Shown piece after piece: positions 33,077-40,509 of a DNA stretch of 57,722 nucleotides; position 1 is the first letter of the stretch; each line of letters begins with the position of its first letter. Location of the stretch: positions 1 to 57,722 of the forward strand of contig NZ_BEWG01000093.1 in assembly GCF_002723835.1 (NCBI RefSeq). Reading direction: 5' to 3'. The notes under the pieces are model-generated. The model saw only the letters and a program-made list of their open reading frames with translations, was not told where the DNA came from and searched no databases. The translations under genes were made by a program, and so were the position numbers. The stretch comes from Mycobacterium sp. shizuoka-1 (GTDB taxonomy: Bacteria > Actinomycetota > Actinomycetes > Mycobacteriales > Mycobacteriaceae).

Positions 33077-34438
33077 ATGGCTGACCTGCCCTTCGGCTTC
33101 TCCGCGGGAGACGACCCCGACCGCGACAAGCCGAAAAAGGACCCCAATCCCGGCCCCGGCGACCCCTTCGGCTTCGGCGGCGGCGACTTCAACATGGCCG
33201 ACCTCGGCCAGATCTTCACCAAGCTCGGCCAGATGTTCAGCGGCGCAGGCAACCCGCTGGGCGGCGGGTCGTCGGGGCCGGTCAACTACGACCTGGCCCG
33301 CCAGCTGGCGTCGAGTTCCATCGGTTTCGTCGCGCCCATCCCGTCCGCCACCAGCACCGCGGTCGCCGACGCCGTGCACCTGGCCGACACCTGGCTCGAC
33401 GGCGCCACCGCGCTGCCCGCCGGTGCCACCAAAACCGTCGCCTGGACCCCCAACGACTGGGTGGACGGCACCCTGGAGACCTGGAAGCGACTGTGCGACC
33501 CGATGGCCGAGCAGATCGCATCGGTGTGGGCGTCGTCGCTGCCCGAGGAAGCCAAGGCCATGGCCGGCCCGCTGCTGGCGATGATGACCCAGATGGGCGG
33601 CATGGCGTTCGGCTCGCAGCTCGGCCAGGCCCTCGGCAAGCTCTCGAAAGAAGTGCTGACGTCGACCGACATCGGACTGCCGCTGGGCCCCAAGGGGGTC
33701 GCCGCGCTGCTGCCCGAGGCCATCGAAGCGCTGTCCGAGGGACTCGAACAGCCCCGCAGCGAGATCCTGACCTTCCTGGCCGCCCGGGAGGCCGCCCACC
33801 ACCGGTTGTTCAGCCACGTCCCGTGGTTGTCCAGCCAGCTGCTCAATGCCGTCGAGGCGTACGCCAAGGGCATGAAGATCGACATGAGCGGTATCGAAGA
33901 GCTGGCCCAGGGCTTCAACCCGGCCGCGCTGGCCGACCCCGCCGCCATGGAGCAGCTGCTCAGCCAGGGCATGTTCGAACCCAAAGCCACCCCCGAACAG
34001 ACCGCGGCGCTGGAACGGCTGGAAACCCTGCTGGCCCTGATCGAAGGCTGGGTGCAGACCGTGGTCACGGCTGCACTCGGCGACCGCATCCCCGGCACAG
34101 CGGCCCTCTCGGAGATGCTGCGCCGCCGCCGGGCCACCGCCGGACCGGCCGAGCAGACCTTTGCCACCCTGGTCGGCCTGGAACTGCGGCCCCGCAAGAT
34201 GCGGGAAGCCGCCGTGCTGTGGGAGCGGCTGACCGACGCCGTCGGCATCGACGCGCGCGACGCCGTCTGGCAGCACCCCGATCTGCTGCCCAGCTCTGCC
34301 GACCTGGACGAGCCGGCCGGGTTCATCGACCGGATCATCGGCGGCGACACCAGCGGCCTGGACATCGACGCTGCGATCGAAGAGTTCCAGAAATCAGAGA
34401 CGCCCCCCGAGGATCCCGACGGGCCTGTGGATAGCTGA
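33077..34438 (+). CDS. DUF2342 zincin-like protein (zinc-dependent metalloprotease family)
   Basis: 453 residues. The N-terminus is Gly/Asp/Pro-rich (1-45). The central DUF2342 domain has REAAHHRLFSHVPW, where E and H stand as in the ExxH-type metal motif that the family shares, and SMEQLLSQG-like helices after. In M. tuberculosis it corresponds to Rv3195. The sequence shows no signal peptide. Catalysis is not proved for the family; it is named a metalloprotease by fold. It starts a plus-strand unit with the cyclodehydratase-like and ABC1 genes. Confidence 0.86.
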   Translation: MADLPFGFSAGDDPDRDKPKKDPNPGPGDPFGFGGGDFNMADLGQIFTKLGQMFSGAGNPLGGGSSGPVNYDLARQLASSSIGFVAPIPSATSTAVADAVHLADTWLDGATALPAGATKTVAWTPNDWVDGTLETWKRLCDPMAEQIASVWASSLPEEAKAMAGPLLAMMTQMGGMAFGSQLGQALGKLSKEVLTSTDIGLPLGPKGVAALLPEAIEALSEGLEQPRSEILTFLAAREAAHHRLFSHVPWLSSQLLNAVEAYAKGMKIDMSGIEELAQGFNPAALADPAAMEQLLSQGMFEPKATPEQTAALERLETLLALIEGWVQTVVTAALGDRIPGTAALSEMLRRRRATAGPAEQTFATLVGLELRPRKMREAAVLWERLTDAVGIDARDAVWQHPDLLPSSADLDEPAGFIDRIIGGDTSGLDIDAAIEEFQKSETPPEDPDGPVDS

Positions 34439-34473
34439 GTCGCGCGGCACACCTGAGGTGCCACAGTCGGCGG

Positions 34474-35307
34474 GTGAGCCGGCTCTATGCGCTCGACCCG
34501 GCGATGCCGGTGCTGCTTCGACCCGACGGCGCGGTGCAGGTGGGCTGGGATCCGCGCCGCGCGGTATTGGTTCAACCACCTGAGGGCACCACCCCGGCGG
34601 CGCTGGCCGCGCTGCTGCGCGACATGGCAGTCCCGCTCGGGATCGCCGAGCTGCGCCGCCTGGCCGGTCGGCACGGGGTTCCCGACGTCGACCAATTACT
34701 GACGGCACTGGTGAGCCGCGGTGTGGTCCACGACCGCGCCCGCCGGTCGGCGCCGCGGGCCCTGTCGATCCGGGTGCACGGCTGCGGCCCGCTATCGGAT
34801 CTGCTGGTGGAGGCGCTGCGGCGGTCTGGGGCGCGGATCGCCCAGACCAGCCACGCCAACGCCGCGGTGTCGGCGGCCGGCGCCGACATGGTGGTCCTCA
34901 GCGACTATCTGGTCACCGACCCGCGACTGGTCCGCGAGCTGCACACCGCCGGGGTGCCGCACCTGCCGGTGCGGGTGCGCGACGGCGCCGGGCTGGTCGG
35001 GCCGCTGGTGATCCCCGGTGTGACGAGCTGCCTGTCCTGCGCCGACCTGCACCGCACCGACCGTGACCGGGCCTGGCCGGCGGTGGCCGCGCAACTGCGC
35101 GACGTGATCGGCAACGCCGACCGCCCGACCGTGCTGGCAACCGCCGCGATCGCGTTGGGCCAGCTGCAGCGCATCATCACCGCCGTCCGCGGCCAGGAGG
35201 CCGCCGGTGCCCCGCCGGCCACGCTGAACACCACCCTTCAAGTCGATGTCACCAGCAACACCATCTCGGCTCGTCGCTGGTCACGCCATCCCAACTGCCA
35301 ATGCTGA
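34474..35307 (+). CDS. Cyclodehydratase/TOMM E1-like protein (Rv3196 type)
   Basis: 277 residues from GTG 34474. It resembles the ThiF/E1-like half of azoline cyclodehydratases: an N-terminal leader-binding-like winged part (GIAELRRLAGRHGVPDVDQLL), then a Rossmann-like domain (RVHGCGPLSDLLVEAL), and a zinc site made of CLSCADLHR and the final HPNCQC. No YcaO partner, dehydrogenase or precursor peptide lies nearby, so a full thiazole/oxazole pathway is not present here. The gene is part of the conserved block between DUF2342 and the ABC1 kinase. Confidence 0.75.
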   Translation: MSRLYALDPAMPVLLRPDGAVQVGWDPRRAVLVQPPEGTTPAALAALLRDMAVPLGIAELRRLAGRHGVPDVDQLLTALVSRGVVHDRARRSAPRALSIRVHGCGPLSDLLVEALRRSGARIAQTSHANAAVSAAGADMVVLSDYLVTDPRLVRELHTAGVPHLPVRVRDGAGLVGPLVIPGVTSCLSCADLHRTDRDRAWPAVAAQLRDVIGNADRPTVLATAAIALGQLQRIITAVRGQEAAGAPPATLNTTLQVDVTSNTISARRWSRHPNCQC

Positions 35308-35351
35308 CCATCGGTGGTTGCCAGCAGGGCGGCGTCAGGGATGATGGTGAC

Positions 35352-36677
35352 GTGGCAGACATCAAGCGCGGCCGCGCGGCCCGCAACGTCAAGCTGGCGA
35401 CCATCCCGGTCGGCTTCGCCGGCAGGGCGGCGCTGGGCTTGGGCAAACGACTGACCGGCAAGTCGAAAGACGAGGTCACCGCCGAGCTGATGGAAAAGGC
35501 CGCCAACCAACTGTTCACCGTTCTCGGTGAACTCAAGGGCGGCGCGATGAAGGTGGGCCAGGCGCTGTCGGTGATGGAGGCCGCCATCCCCGAGGAGTTC
35601 GGCGAGCCCTACCGCGAGGCCCTGACCAAGCTGCAGAAGGACGCCCCGCCGCTGCCCGCCGCCAAGGTCCACCGGGTGCTCGACGGCCAGCTGGGCACCA
35701 AGTGGCGCGACCGTTTCACCTCGTTCGACGACACTCCGGTCGCGTCGGCCAGCATCGGCCAGGTACACAAGGGCGTGTGGTCCGACGGCCGCGAGGTCGC
35801 GGTCAAGATCCAGTACCCCGGCGCCGACGAGGCGCTGCGCGCCGACCTGAAGACCATGCAGCGCCTGGTCAGCGTGTTCAAGCAGCTCGCCCCCGGCGCC
35901 GACGTCCAGGGCGTGGTCGACGAGCTGATCGAGCGCACCGAGATGGAGCTGGACTACCGGCTCGAGGCCGACAACCAGCGCGCGTTCGCCAAGGCCTACG
36001 ACGGTCACCCGCATTTCGTGATTCCGCACGTGGTGGCCAGCGCGCCGAAGGTGATGATCACCGAGTGGATCGACGGCGTGCCGATGTCGCACATCATCCG
36101 CGACGGCACCGTCGACGAACGCGACCTGTGCGGCACCAGGCTGATCGAGCTCACCTTCGACGCCCCGGCGCGGCTGGGCATGATGCACGGCGACGCGCAT
36201 CCGGGGAACTTCATGATGCTGCCCGACGGCCGGATGGGTGTCATCGACTTCGGCGCGGTCGGCCCGCTGCCCGACGGGTTGCCGATCGAGATCGGCCAGA
36301 TCATCCGGCTGGCCCGCGACAAGGACTACGACCGGCTGCTGCCCACCATGGAGAAGGTCGGTTTCATCCAGAAGGGCGAGCAGGTCTCGGCGCACGAAAT
36401 CGACGACATGCTGCGCCAGTACGTGGAACCGATCGAGGTCGAGGTGTTCCACTACACCCGCCGGTGGCTGCAGAAGATGGCGGCGGCCAACATGAACGTC
36501 TCGTCCGAGCAGATCAAGACGGCCCGGGCGATGGACCTGCCGGCCAAACTAGCGATCCCGCTGCGGGTGATCGCGTCGACGGTGGCGATCTCATGTCAGC
36601 TCGACGCCCACGTGCCGACGCAGGCGCTGGCCGCGCGGCTGGTCCCGGGATTCGTCGAAGCCGAACCCGTGCACTGA
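35352..36677 (+). CDS. ABC1/UbiB-family atypical kinase
   Basis: 441 residues from GTG 35352. The UbiB marks are present in order: KGGAMKVGQALS (KxGQ), PVASASIGQVHKG (Ala-rich loop), EVAVKIQYPG (lysine), RTEMELDYRLEADNQ (ExD), HGDAHPGNF (catalytic loop) and VIDFGAVG (DFG). These ATP-binding proteins act in isoprenoid-quinone or lipid metabolism. It corresponds to Rv3197, next to whiB7, which has been linked with macrolide tolerance. It ends 20 bp from the convergent whiB7 stop. Confidence 0.92.
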   Translation: MADIKRGRAARNVKLATIPVGFAGRAALGLGKRLTGKSKDEVTAELMEKAANQLFTVLGELKGGAMKVGQALSVMEAAIPEEFGEPYREALTKLQKDAPPLPAAKVHRVLDGQLGTKWRDRFTSFDDTPVASASIGQVHKGVWSDGREVAVKIQYPGADEALRADLKTMQRLVSVFKQLAPGADVQGVVDELIERTEMELDYRLEADNQRAFAKAYDGHPHFVIPHVVASAPKVMITEWIDGVPMSHIIRDGTVDERDLCGTRLIELTFDAPARLGMMHGDAHPGNFMMLPDGRMGVIDFGAVGPLPDGLPIEIGQIIRLARDKDYDRLLPTMEKVGFIQKGEQVSAHEIDDMLRQYVEPIEVEVFHYTRRWLQKMAAANMNVSSEQIKTARAMDLPAKLAIPLRVIASTVAISCQLDAHVPTQALAARLVPGFVEAEPVH

Positions 36678-36697
36678 GTCCGGCTTCGACGACACCC

Positions 36698-36967
36698 TCA
36701 AGCGGCGATCACGTCCTTGCGAGGACGCCCGCGCGGCCGCTTGCGCGCGACGATGCTGCCCCGCTCGACGATCTCGCCGCCCCAGACACCCCAGGGCTCT
36801 CCGCGGTCCAATGCGGCGGCCAGGCACTGCCGCCGGATCGGGCATTCCCCGCACAGAACCTTGGCGCGTTCGAGGTCGACGGGACTATCGGCGAACCACA
36901 GGTCGGGATCCCCGACGTGGCACGGCAACACCGGCAGCTTCTCCTGGCGGACTGTCGATGTCGACAT
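36698..36967 (-). CDS. whiB7: Transcriptional regulator WhiB7
   Basis: 89 residues. The [4Fe-4S] ligands are C16, C39, C42 and C48 (LPCHVGD, LCGECPIRRQC). The turn GVWGGE (60-65) contacts sigma A. The AT-hook RPRGRPRK (77-84) is what separates WhiB7 from other WhiB proteins. It activates intrinsic resistance genes and its own promoter when translation or redox is disturbed. The leader is about 390 nt long and contains a 62-codon uORF, a terminator hairpin and an alternative hairpin, listed separately. Confidence 0.95.
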   Translation of the reverse strand: MSTSTVRQEKLPVLPCHVGDPDLWFADSPVDLERAKVLCGECPIRRQCLAAALDRGEPWGVWGGEIVERGSIVARKRPRGRPRKDVIAA

Positions 36968-37015
36968 GTCTGCCTCACCTGCTTCCTGGTCGAATGGCTG
37001 TATCTCTTCTCAGAG

Positions 37016-37060
37016 GGATCCGGGGCCAGGACTCTGGTGAAACACAAAGGCCACGGATCC
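37016..37060 (-). promoter_or_regulatory. Antiterminator hairpin in whiB7 leader
   Basis: On the transcript, GGATCCGTGGCC (complement of 37049-37060) can pair with GGCCCCGGATCC (complement of 37016-37027) over 12 positions with one mismatch. The first arm is shared with the terminator, so only one of the two structures can form. Confidence 0.65.
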
Positions 37061-37082
37061 TTTTGACTTCGGGTCCGTGGCC
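37040..37082 (-). terminator. Intrinsic terminator/attenuator in whiB7 leader
   Basis: On the transcript, GGCCACGGA (from 37082 down to 37074) pairs with TCCGTGGCC (37057-37049) and is followed by TTTGTGTTT. It lies between the uORF stop and whiB7, so it would end transcription when the uORF is translated normally. Confidence 0.7.
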
Positions 37083-37106
37083 AGTGGCTCTTATTTGGAA
37101 GCTTCC

Positions 37107-37295
37107 CTAGATGAAGCTCCTGTCCACGGACGCGAAGGTCGGGGCGGCGTTGGCGCGGCGCTTACGCTGCGCCGCAATAGCGGCGGCCGCACCGGCGGCA
37201 TGAGCGGAATGCGCGGGAATCGCCATGATGGCCGGGACGGGCCATGCGTGATACGCCATGCCAGCTACGCCAAAATCAGCTGTGGTGGTGATCAT
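37107..37295 (-). CDS. Upstream ORF of the whiB7 leader
   Basis: 62 codons with AAAGGAGGGG (37312-37303) at ideal spacing before the ATG at 37295. The peptide begins MITTTADFGVAGMAYHAWP and has a basic Arg/Lys/Ala part (AAIAAQRKRRANAAP). The stop is 25 nt before the terminator stem, so a ribosome held near the end would cover the first stem arm and allow the antiterminator. Leader uORFs are known for whiB7 in other mycobacteria; the function as a translation sensor is inferred. Confidence 0.7.
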   Translation of the reverse strand: MITTTADFGVAGMAYHAWPVPAIMAIPAHSAHAAGAAAAIAAQRKRRANAAPTFASVDRSFI

Positions 37296-37360
37296 CGTCA
37301 AGCCCCTCCTTTCGGCACGCTGCCCTGTCGCCTTCGATCGGCACAGGAAGTTCGGATTCG

Positions 37361-37398
37361 AGGCTAAACCCTAGCACGTTTTCGCCACAAGCGATTTT
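37361..37398 (-). promoter_or_regulatory. whiB7 promoter with AT-rich WhiB7 element
   Basis: On the minus strand, AAAATCGC directly precedes a -35 TTGTGG (37390-37385), then 18 nt, then -10 TAGCCT (37366-37361). The AT block in front of the -35 is the mark of WhiB7-autoactivated promoters, where the AT-hook binds the minor groove. Confidence 0.7.
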
Positions 37399-37495
37399 CT
37401 GACCAGCACGTTTAGGCCCCCGAAGCGCTATGCGGCAGGCAGATTCGACCGACCCGGCCAGCGGCCGTCGCACCCGACTTGAGAAACTACTTTCC

Positions 37496-37990
37496 ATGGC
37501 ACAGATAACCCTGCGGGGAAACCCGATCAACACCGTTTCGGACCTGCCCGCCGTCGGCGCTCAGGCCCCGGCTTTCAGCTTGACCGGCACCGATCTCGGC
37601 GCCGTAGACAGCAGCCAATACGACGGTAAAACCGTGGTGCTCAACATCTTTCCGTCGGTCGACACCCCGGTGTGCGCCACCAGCGTGCGGACGTTCAACG
37701 AGCGCGCCGCGGCCTCGGGCGTTCCGGTGGTCTGCGTGTCCAAGGACCTGCCGTTCGCGCTGAAGCGGTTCTGCGGCGCCGAGGGCATCGAGAACGTCGT
37801 CTCGGCATCGGCGTTCCGCAGCAGCTTCGGCGAGGACTACGGCATCACGATCACCGACGGCCCGATGGCCGGACTGCTCGGCCGGGCCGTCGTCGTGGTG
37901 GGCGCCGACGGCAAGGTCGCCTACACCGAACTCGTGCCCGAGATCGGGTCCGAACCGGACTACGACGCCGCCCTCGCCGCGGTCAGCTGA
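37496..37990 (+). CDS. tpx: Thiol peroxidase Tpx (atypical 2-Cys peroxiredoxin)
   Basis: 164 residues from ATG 37496; the frame is open from 37430 but the Tpx family begins with MAQITLRGNP. The peroxidatic Cys60 lies in PSVDTPVCATSVR and the resolving Cys93 in RFCGAEG, with Cys80 as in M. tuberculosis Tpx. It reduces hydrogen and organic peroxides with thioredoxin. The gene is divergent from whiB7's leader and is not part of the conserved M. tuberculosis neighbourhood. Confidence 0.94.
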   Translation: MAQITLRGNPINTVSDLPAVGAQAPAFSLTGTDLGAVDSSQYDGKTVVLNIFPSVDTPVCATSVRTFNERAAASGVPVVCVSKDLPFALKRFCGAEGIENVVSASAFRSSFGEDYGITITDGPMAGLLGRAVVVVGADGKVAYTELVPEIGSEPDYDAALAAVS

Positions 37991-38003
37991 CCGACGCGAA
38001 ATA

Positions 38004-38042
38004 CACCGCACAAGGATGCCGATACCGCATCCTTGTGCGGTG
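38004..38042. terminator. Strong 16-bp hairpin after tpx
   Basis: CACCGCACAAGGATGC (38004-38019) and GCATCCTTGTGCGGTG (38027-38042) are exact complements with a 7-nt loop. It starts 13 nt after the tpx stop and has no U-tract, as is usual for mycobacterial terminators. It also reaches into the start codon of the next gene (GTG 38040). Confidence 0.75.
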
Positions 38043-39488
38043 AAGTCGCGCGTCGTTCTTGCTGTCCTTCTCCTTCTGGTGACCGCCGGCTGTTCAGGAG
38101 CGAACACCACCAAATCCACGACCAGTTCGTCGGCACCACCCTCCACCACCGAAACGCAGGCCGCCGTGACACCTGAACAGGCCAGAGCCATCGCCAAAGA
38201 GGCCTACGTCTACGGCTTTCCGATGGTGGACAGCTACCGCGTGCAGTACTCCTACTTCGTCGACTCGCACAGCCCGGAGTACAAGGGCGACTGGAACCAG
38301 GTGCACAGCATCGCCCGCGTCTTCACCCCGGCCGATACGGCCATCCAGACGCCCAACTCCGACACGCCCTACTCGATGCTCGGCGCCGACCTGCGCACCG
38401 AGCCGCTCGTGTTGACCCTGCCGCCGATCGAGCAGGACCGCTACTTCTCGGTGCAGTTCGTCGACGGCTACACCTACAACTTCGCCTACCTGGGCAGCCG
38501 CACCACCGGCAACAGCGGCGGCAAGTACCTGTTGGCCGGGCCGGGCTGGACCGGGGAGAAGCCGGCGGGCATCGACGAGGTGATCCGATCGGACACCGAG
38601 TTCGCCCTGGCGATCTACCGCACCCAGCTCTTCGGTCCCGACGACCTGGAGAACGTCAAGAACATCCAGGCCGGCTACACGGTGCAGCCGCTGTCGGCGT
38701 TCCTCAACCAGCCCGCCCCACCGACCGCGCCGGCGGTCGACTTCCCGGTGCCGCTGACCCCCGACGAGCAGAGGACCTCCCCGAAGTTCTTCGACCTGAT
38801 GAAGTTCGTGCTGCGCTACGCACCGGTGCTGCCCTCGGACAAGGCCGTGCGCGACCGCTTCGCCACCATCGGGATCGCGCCGGACGGAACCTTCAACGCC
38901 GCCGCGCTCAATCCGGAGATGCAGAACGCGATCACCGACGGGATGGCCGACGCCTGGGCCGAGCTGGAGACCTTCAAGAAGGACAAGCTCGACACCGGCC
39001 AGGTGACCTCGGGTGATCTGTTCGGCACCAAGGACGAGCTCAAGGACAACTACCTCTACCGGATGGCCGGTGCCGTGCTCGGGATCTACGGCAACTCCAA
39101 GGCCGAGGCGATGTACCCGGTCTACGCCACCGACGCCGACGGGCAGCCCCTGACCGGGGCCAACAACTACACCCTGACCTTCCCGGCGGGCCAGCTGCCG
39201 CCGGTGAACGCGTTCTGGTCGCTGACCATGTACAAGCTTCCGGAAAGCTTGCTGGTGGAAAACCCGATCAACCGGTATCTGATCAACTCCCCCATGCTGC
39301 CCGGTCTGGTGAAAAACCCCGACGGCAGCCTGACGCTGTACCTGCAGAACCAGTCCCCCGGCCCGGACAAGGAAGCCAACTGGCTGCCTGCTCCGCCGGG
39401 ACAGTTCACCGCGATCCTGCGGCTGTACTGGCCCAAGCCGGACGCCCTGAGCGGAGCCTGGCAGGCGCCGAAGCTGGTGAAGGCCTGA
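38040..39488 (+). CDS. DUF1254/DUF1214 lipoprotein
   Basis: 482 residues from GTG 38040, which gives a lipoprotein signal (VKSRVVLAVLLLLVTAGC). The ATG at 38016 lies in the loop side of the hairpin and would put extra residues before it. The DUF1254 domain is seen in AYVYGFPMVDSYRVQYSYF and TPNSDTPYSMLGADLRTEPL, and the C-terminal DUF1214 in YTLTFPAGQLPPVNAFWSLT with LYLQNQSPG. These exported proteins are widespread but of unknown function. The start codon is at the end of the hairpin's right arm, so the structure may limit translation. Confidence 0.88.
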   Translation: MKSRVVLAVLLLLVTAGCSGANTTKSTTSSSAPPSTTETQAAVTPEQARAIAKEAYVYGFPMVDSYRVQYSYFVDSHSPEYKGDWNQVHSIARVFTPADTAIQTPNSDTPYSMLGADLRTEPLVLTLPPIEQDRYFSVQFVDGYTYNFAYLGSRTTGNSGGKYLLAGPGWTGEKPAGIDEVIRSDTEFALAIYRTQLFGPDDLENVKNIQAGYTVQPLSAFLNQPAPPTAPAVDFPVPLTPDEQRTSPKFFDLMKFVLRYAPVLPSDKAVRDRFATIGIAPDGTFNAAALNPEMQNAITDGMADAWAELETFKKDKLDTGQVTSGDLFGTKDELKDNYLYRMAGAVLGIYGNSKAEAMYPVYATDADGQPLTGANNYTLTFPAGQLPPVNAFWSLTMYKLPESLLVENPINRYLINSPMLPGLVKNPDGSLTLYLQNQSPGPDKEANWLPAPPGQFTAILRLYWPKPDALSGAWQAPKLVKA

Positions 39489-39523
39489 GCCGAGACCGGG
39501 CCTGTGCCACATATGGTTTCGGT

Positions 39524-39607
39524 ATGAGTCTCGTGACCCGCGCGGATTCCGGCGCCATTGTTGAAGAATGGCATCCGACGCACGAAATGGCTTCACGCGC
39601 AATCTGA
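39524..39607 (+). CDS. Possible leaderless 27-codon uORF
   Basis: TATGGT (39512-39517) lies exactly 6 nt before an ATG at 39524. The frame MSLVTRADSGAIVEEW... runs to a TGA at 39605-39607 and overlaps the start of the following secreted-protein gene in another frame. If real, it would control access of ribosomes to the ATG at 39568. Evidence is position only. Confidence 0.35.
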   Translation: MSLVTRADSGAIVEEWHPTHEMASRAI

Positions 39608-39993
39608 TCGGAACTGTCGCGGTGGCCGCGGCGATCGCAGTGATCGGCGCCCCCGCCGCTGTGGCCGACAACCACGGCGACGGTGAATCGGGGGCGGTCA
39701 CCGGCGCGGGATTCGAACCGACGCTCGGCGTCGGCGACGCTTCGAGTTACACCGGCGGCTCGACGTCCACCGGCCTGTGCCGGCACCACTGCCCGGCGGC
39801 CACGCTCGGAGTCGGCGGGCCATCCAGCTACAGCGGTGGCGCCACCGTCAACCACCCGGCCGGGACGGCCACCCAGGGCGTCGGAGACGTCAACAGCTAC
39901 ACCGGCCAGGCCACCTCCGGCGCGCCGGACAACGGCACCCATCCGACCACCCGGACCGGCAACTACGGTCCCGGCCACCCACCGGCGGGTTGA
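39568..39993 (+). CDS. Secreted GVGDxxSYTG-repeat protein 1
   Basis: 141 residues with a signal peptide (TRNLIGTVAVAAAIAVIGAP, cleavage near AVADN). The mature protein is low-complexity Gly/Ser/Thr with three repeats: LGVGDASSYTGG, LGVGGPSSYSGG, QGVGDVNSYTGQ, and a shared end DNGTHPTTRTGNYGPGHP. Two cysteines (GLCRHHC) lie in between. The same architecture is found in the next gene. I do not know the family; a surface-exposed or matrix protein would fit. No clear ribosome site. Confidence 0.75.
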   Translation: MASDARNGFTRNLIGTVAVAAAIAVIGAPAAVADNHGDGESGAVTGAGFEPTLGVGDASSYTGGSTSTGLCRHHCPAATLGVGGPSSYSGGATVNHPAGTATQGVGDVNSYTGQATSGAPDNGTHPTTRTGNYGPGHPPAG

Positions 39994-40068
39994 TCACGAG
40001 TTGCCACCCGAGACGTCGCTGCCGGCGTACCCTGAGTGAACAATAGGTGAACGAAGGGGTGCAAAACG

Positions 40069-40500
40069 ATGAACGTGAAGCAAATAGCCCGGATCGGCGC
40101 GACGGCCGCGGTGTCCGCCGCACTCTCGTTCGGCATTTCCCCCGTCGCGACGGCCTGGGCCGACGGCGAATCAGGGGCGGTGACCGGCGCCGGCTTCGGC
40201 CCCACCCTCGGGGTCGGCGACGCGTCGAGCTACACCGGCAACTCCACGTCGAACACTGTGTGCGGCGGGCCGATGCCCTACACCGGCGGCGCCATCAGCC
40301 AGAACTGCGCGGCCGGCACCCTCGGCGTCGGCGACGCGTCCAGTTACACCGGTGCCGGCACCACCAACAGCGCGGGCGGTACCGCCAGCCTCGGCGTCGG
40401 CGACGTCAACAGCTATACCGGCGGCGGCACGCCCGGCATCGCGGACAATGGGACCAACTCGACCACCAGGACCGTCAACTTCGGCCCCGGCCACCCGTGA
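40069..40500 (+). CDS. Secreted GVGDxxSYTG-repeat protein 2 (tandem paralogue)
   Basis: 143 residues; GAAGGGG ribosome site before the ATG. Signal peptide up to about ATAWA, then DGESGAVTGAGFGPTLGVGD, nearly the same as in paralogue 1. Three repeats (LGVGDASSYTGN, LGVGDASSYTGA, LGVGDVNSYTGG) and the end DNGTNSTTRTVNFGPGHP. Two cysteines (TVCGG, QNCAAG) occupy positions similar to those in the paralogue. The pair arose by tandem duplication; it is inserted just before uvrD2, where M. tuberculosis has no such genes that I recall. Confidence 0.78.
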   Translation: MNVKQIARIGATAAVSAALSFGISPVATAWADGESGAVTGAGFGPTLGVGDASSYTGNSTSNTVCGGPMPYTGGAISQNCAAGTLGVGDASSYTGAGTTNSAGGTASLGVGDVNSYTGGGTPGIADNGTNSTTRTVNFGPGHP

Positions 40501-40509
40501 CCTGAGCCG

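Noticed and set aside
32945..34276. N-terminal extension of the YlbL-like protease to 784 residues
   Set aside because: The extra part is antisense to the DUF2342 gene; the family starts at GTG 32944 with a membrane anchor.
34474..35307. Complete thiazole/oxazole peptide (TOMM) biosynthesis cluster
   Set aside because: Only an E1-like protein is present; no YcaO, dehydrogenase or precursor peptide is found around it.
39700..40480. CRISPR-like array in the repeat region
   Set aside because: The repeats are in-frame coding repeats of two secreted proteins with unequal spacing, not uniform repeats with unique spacers.
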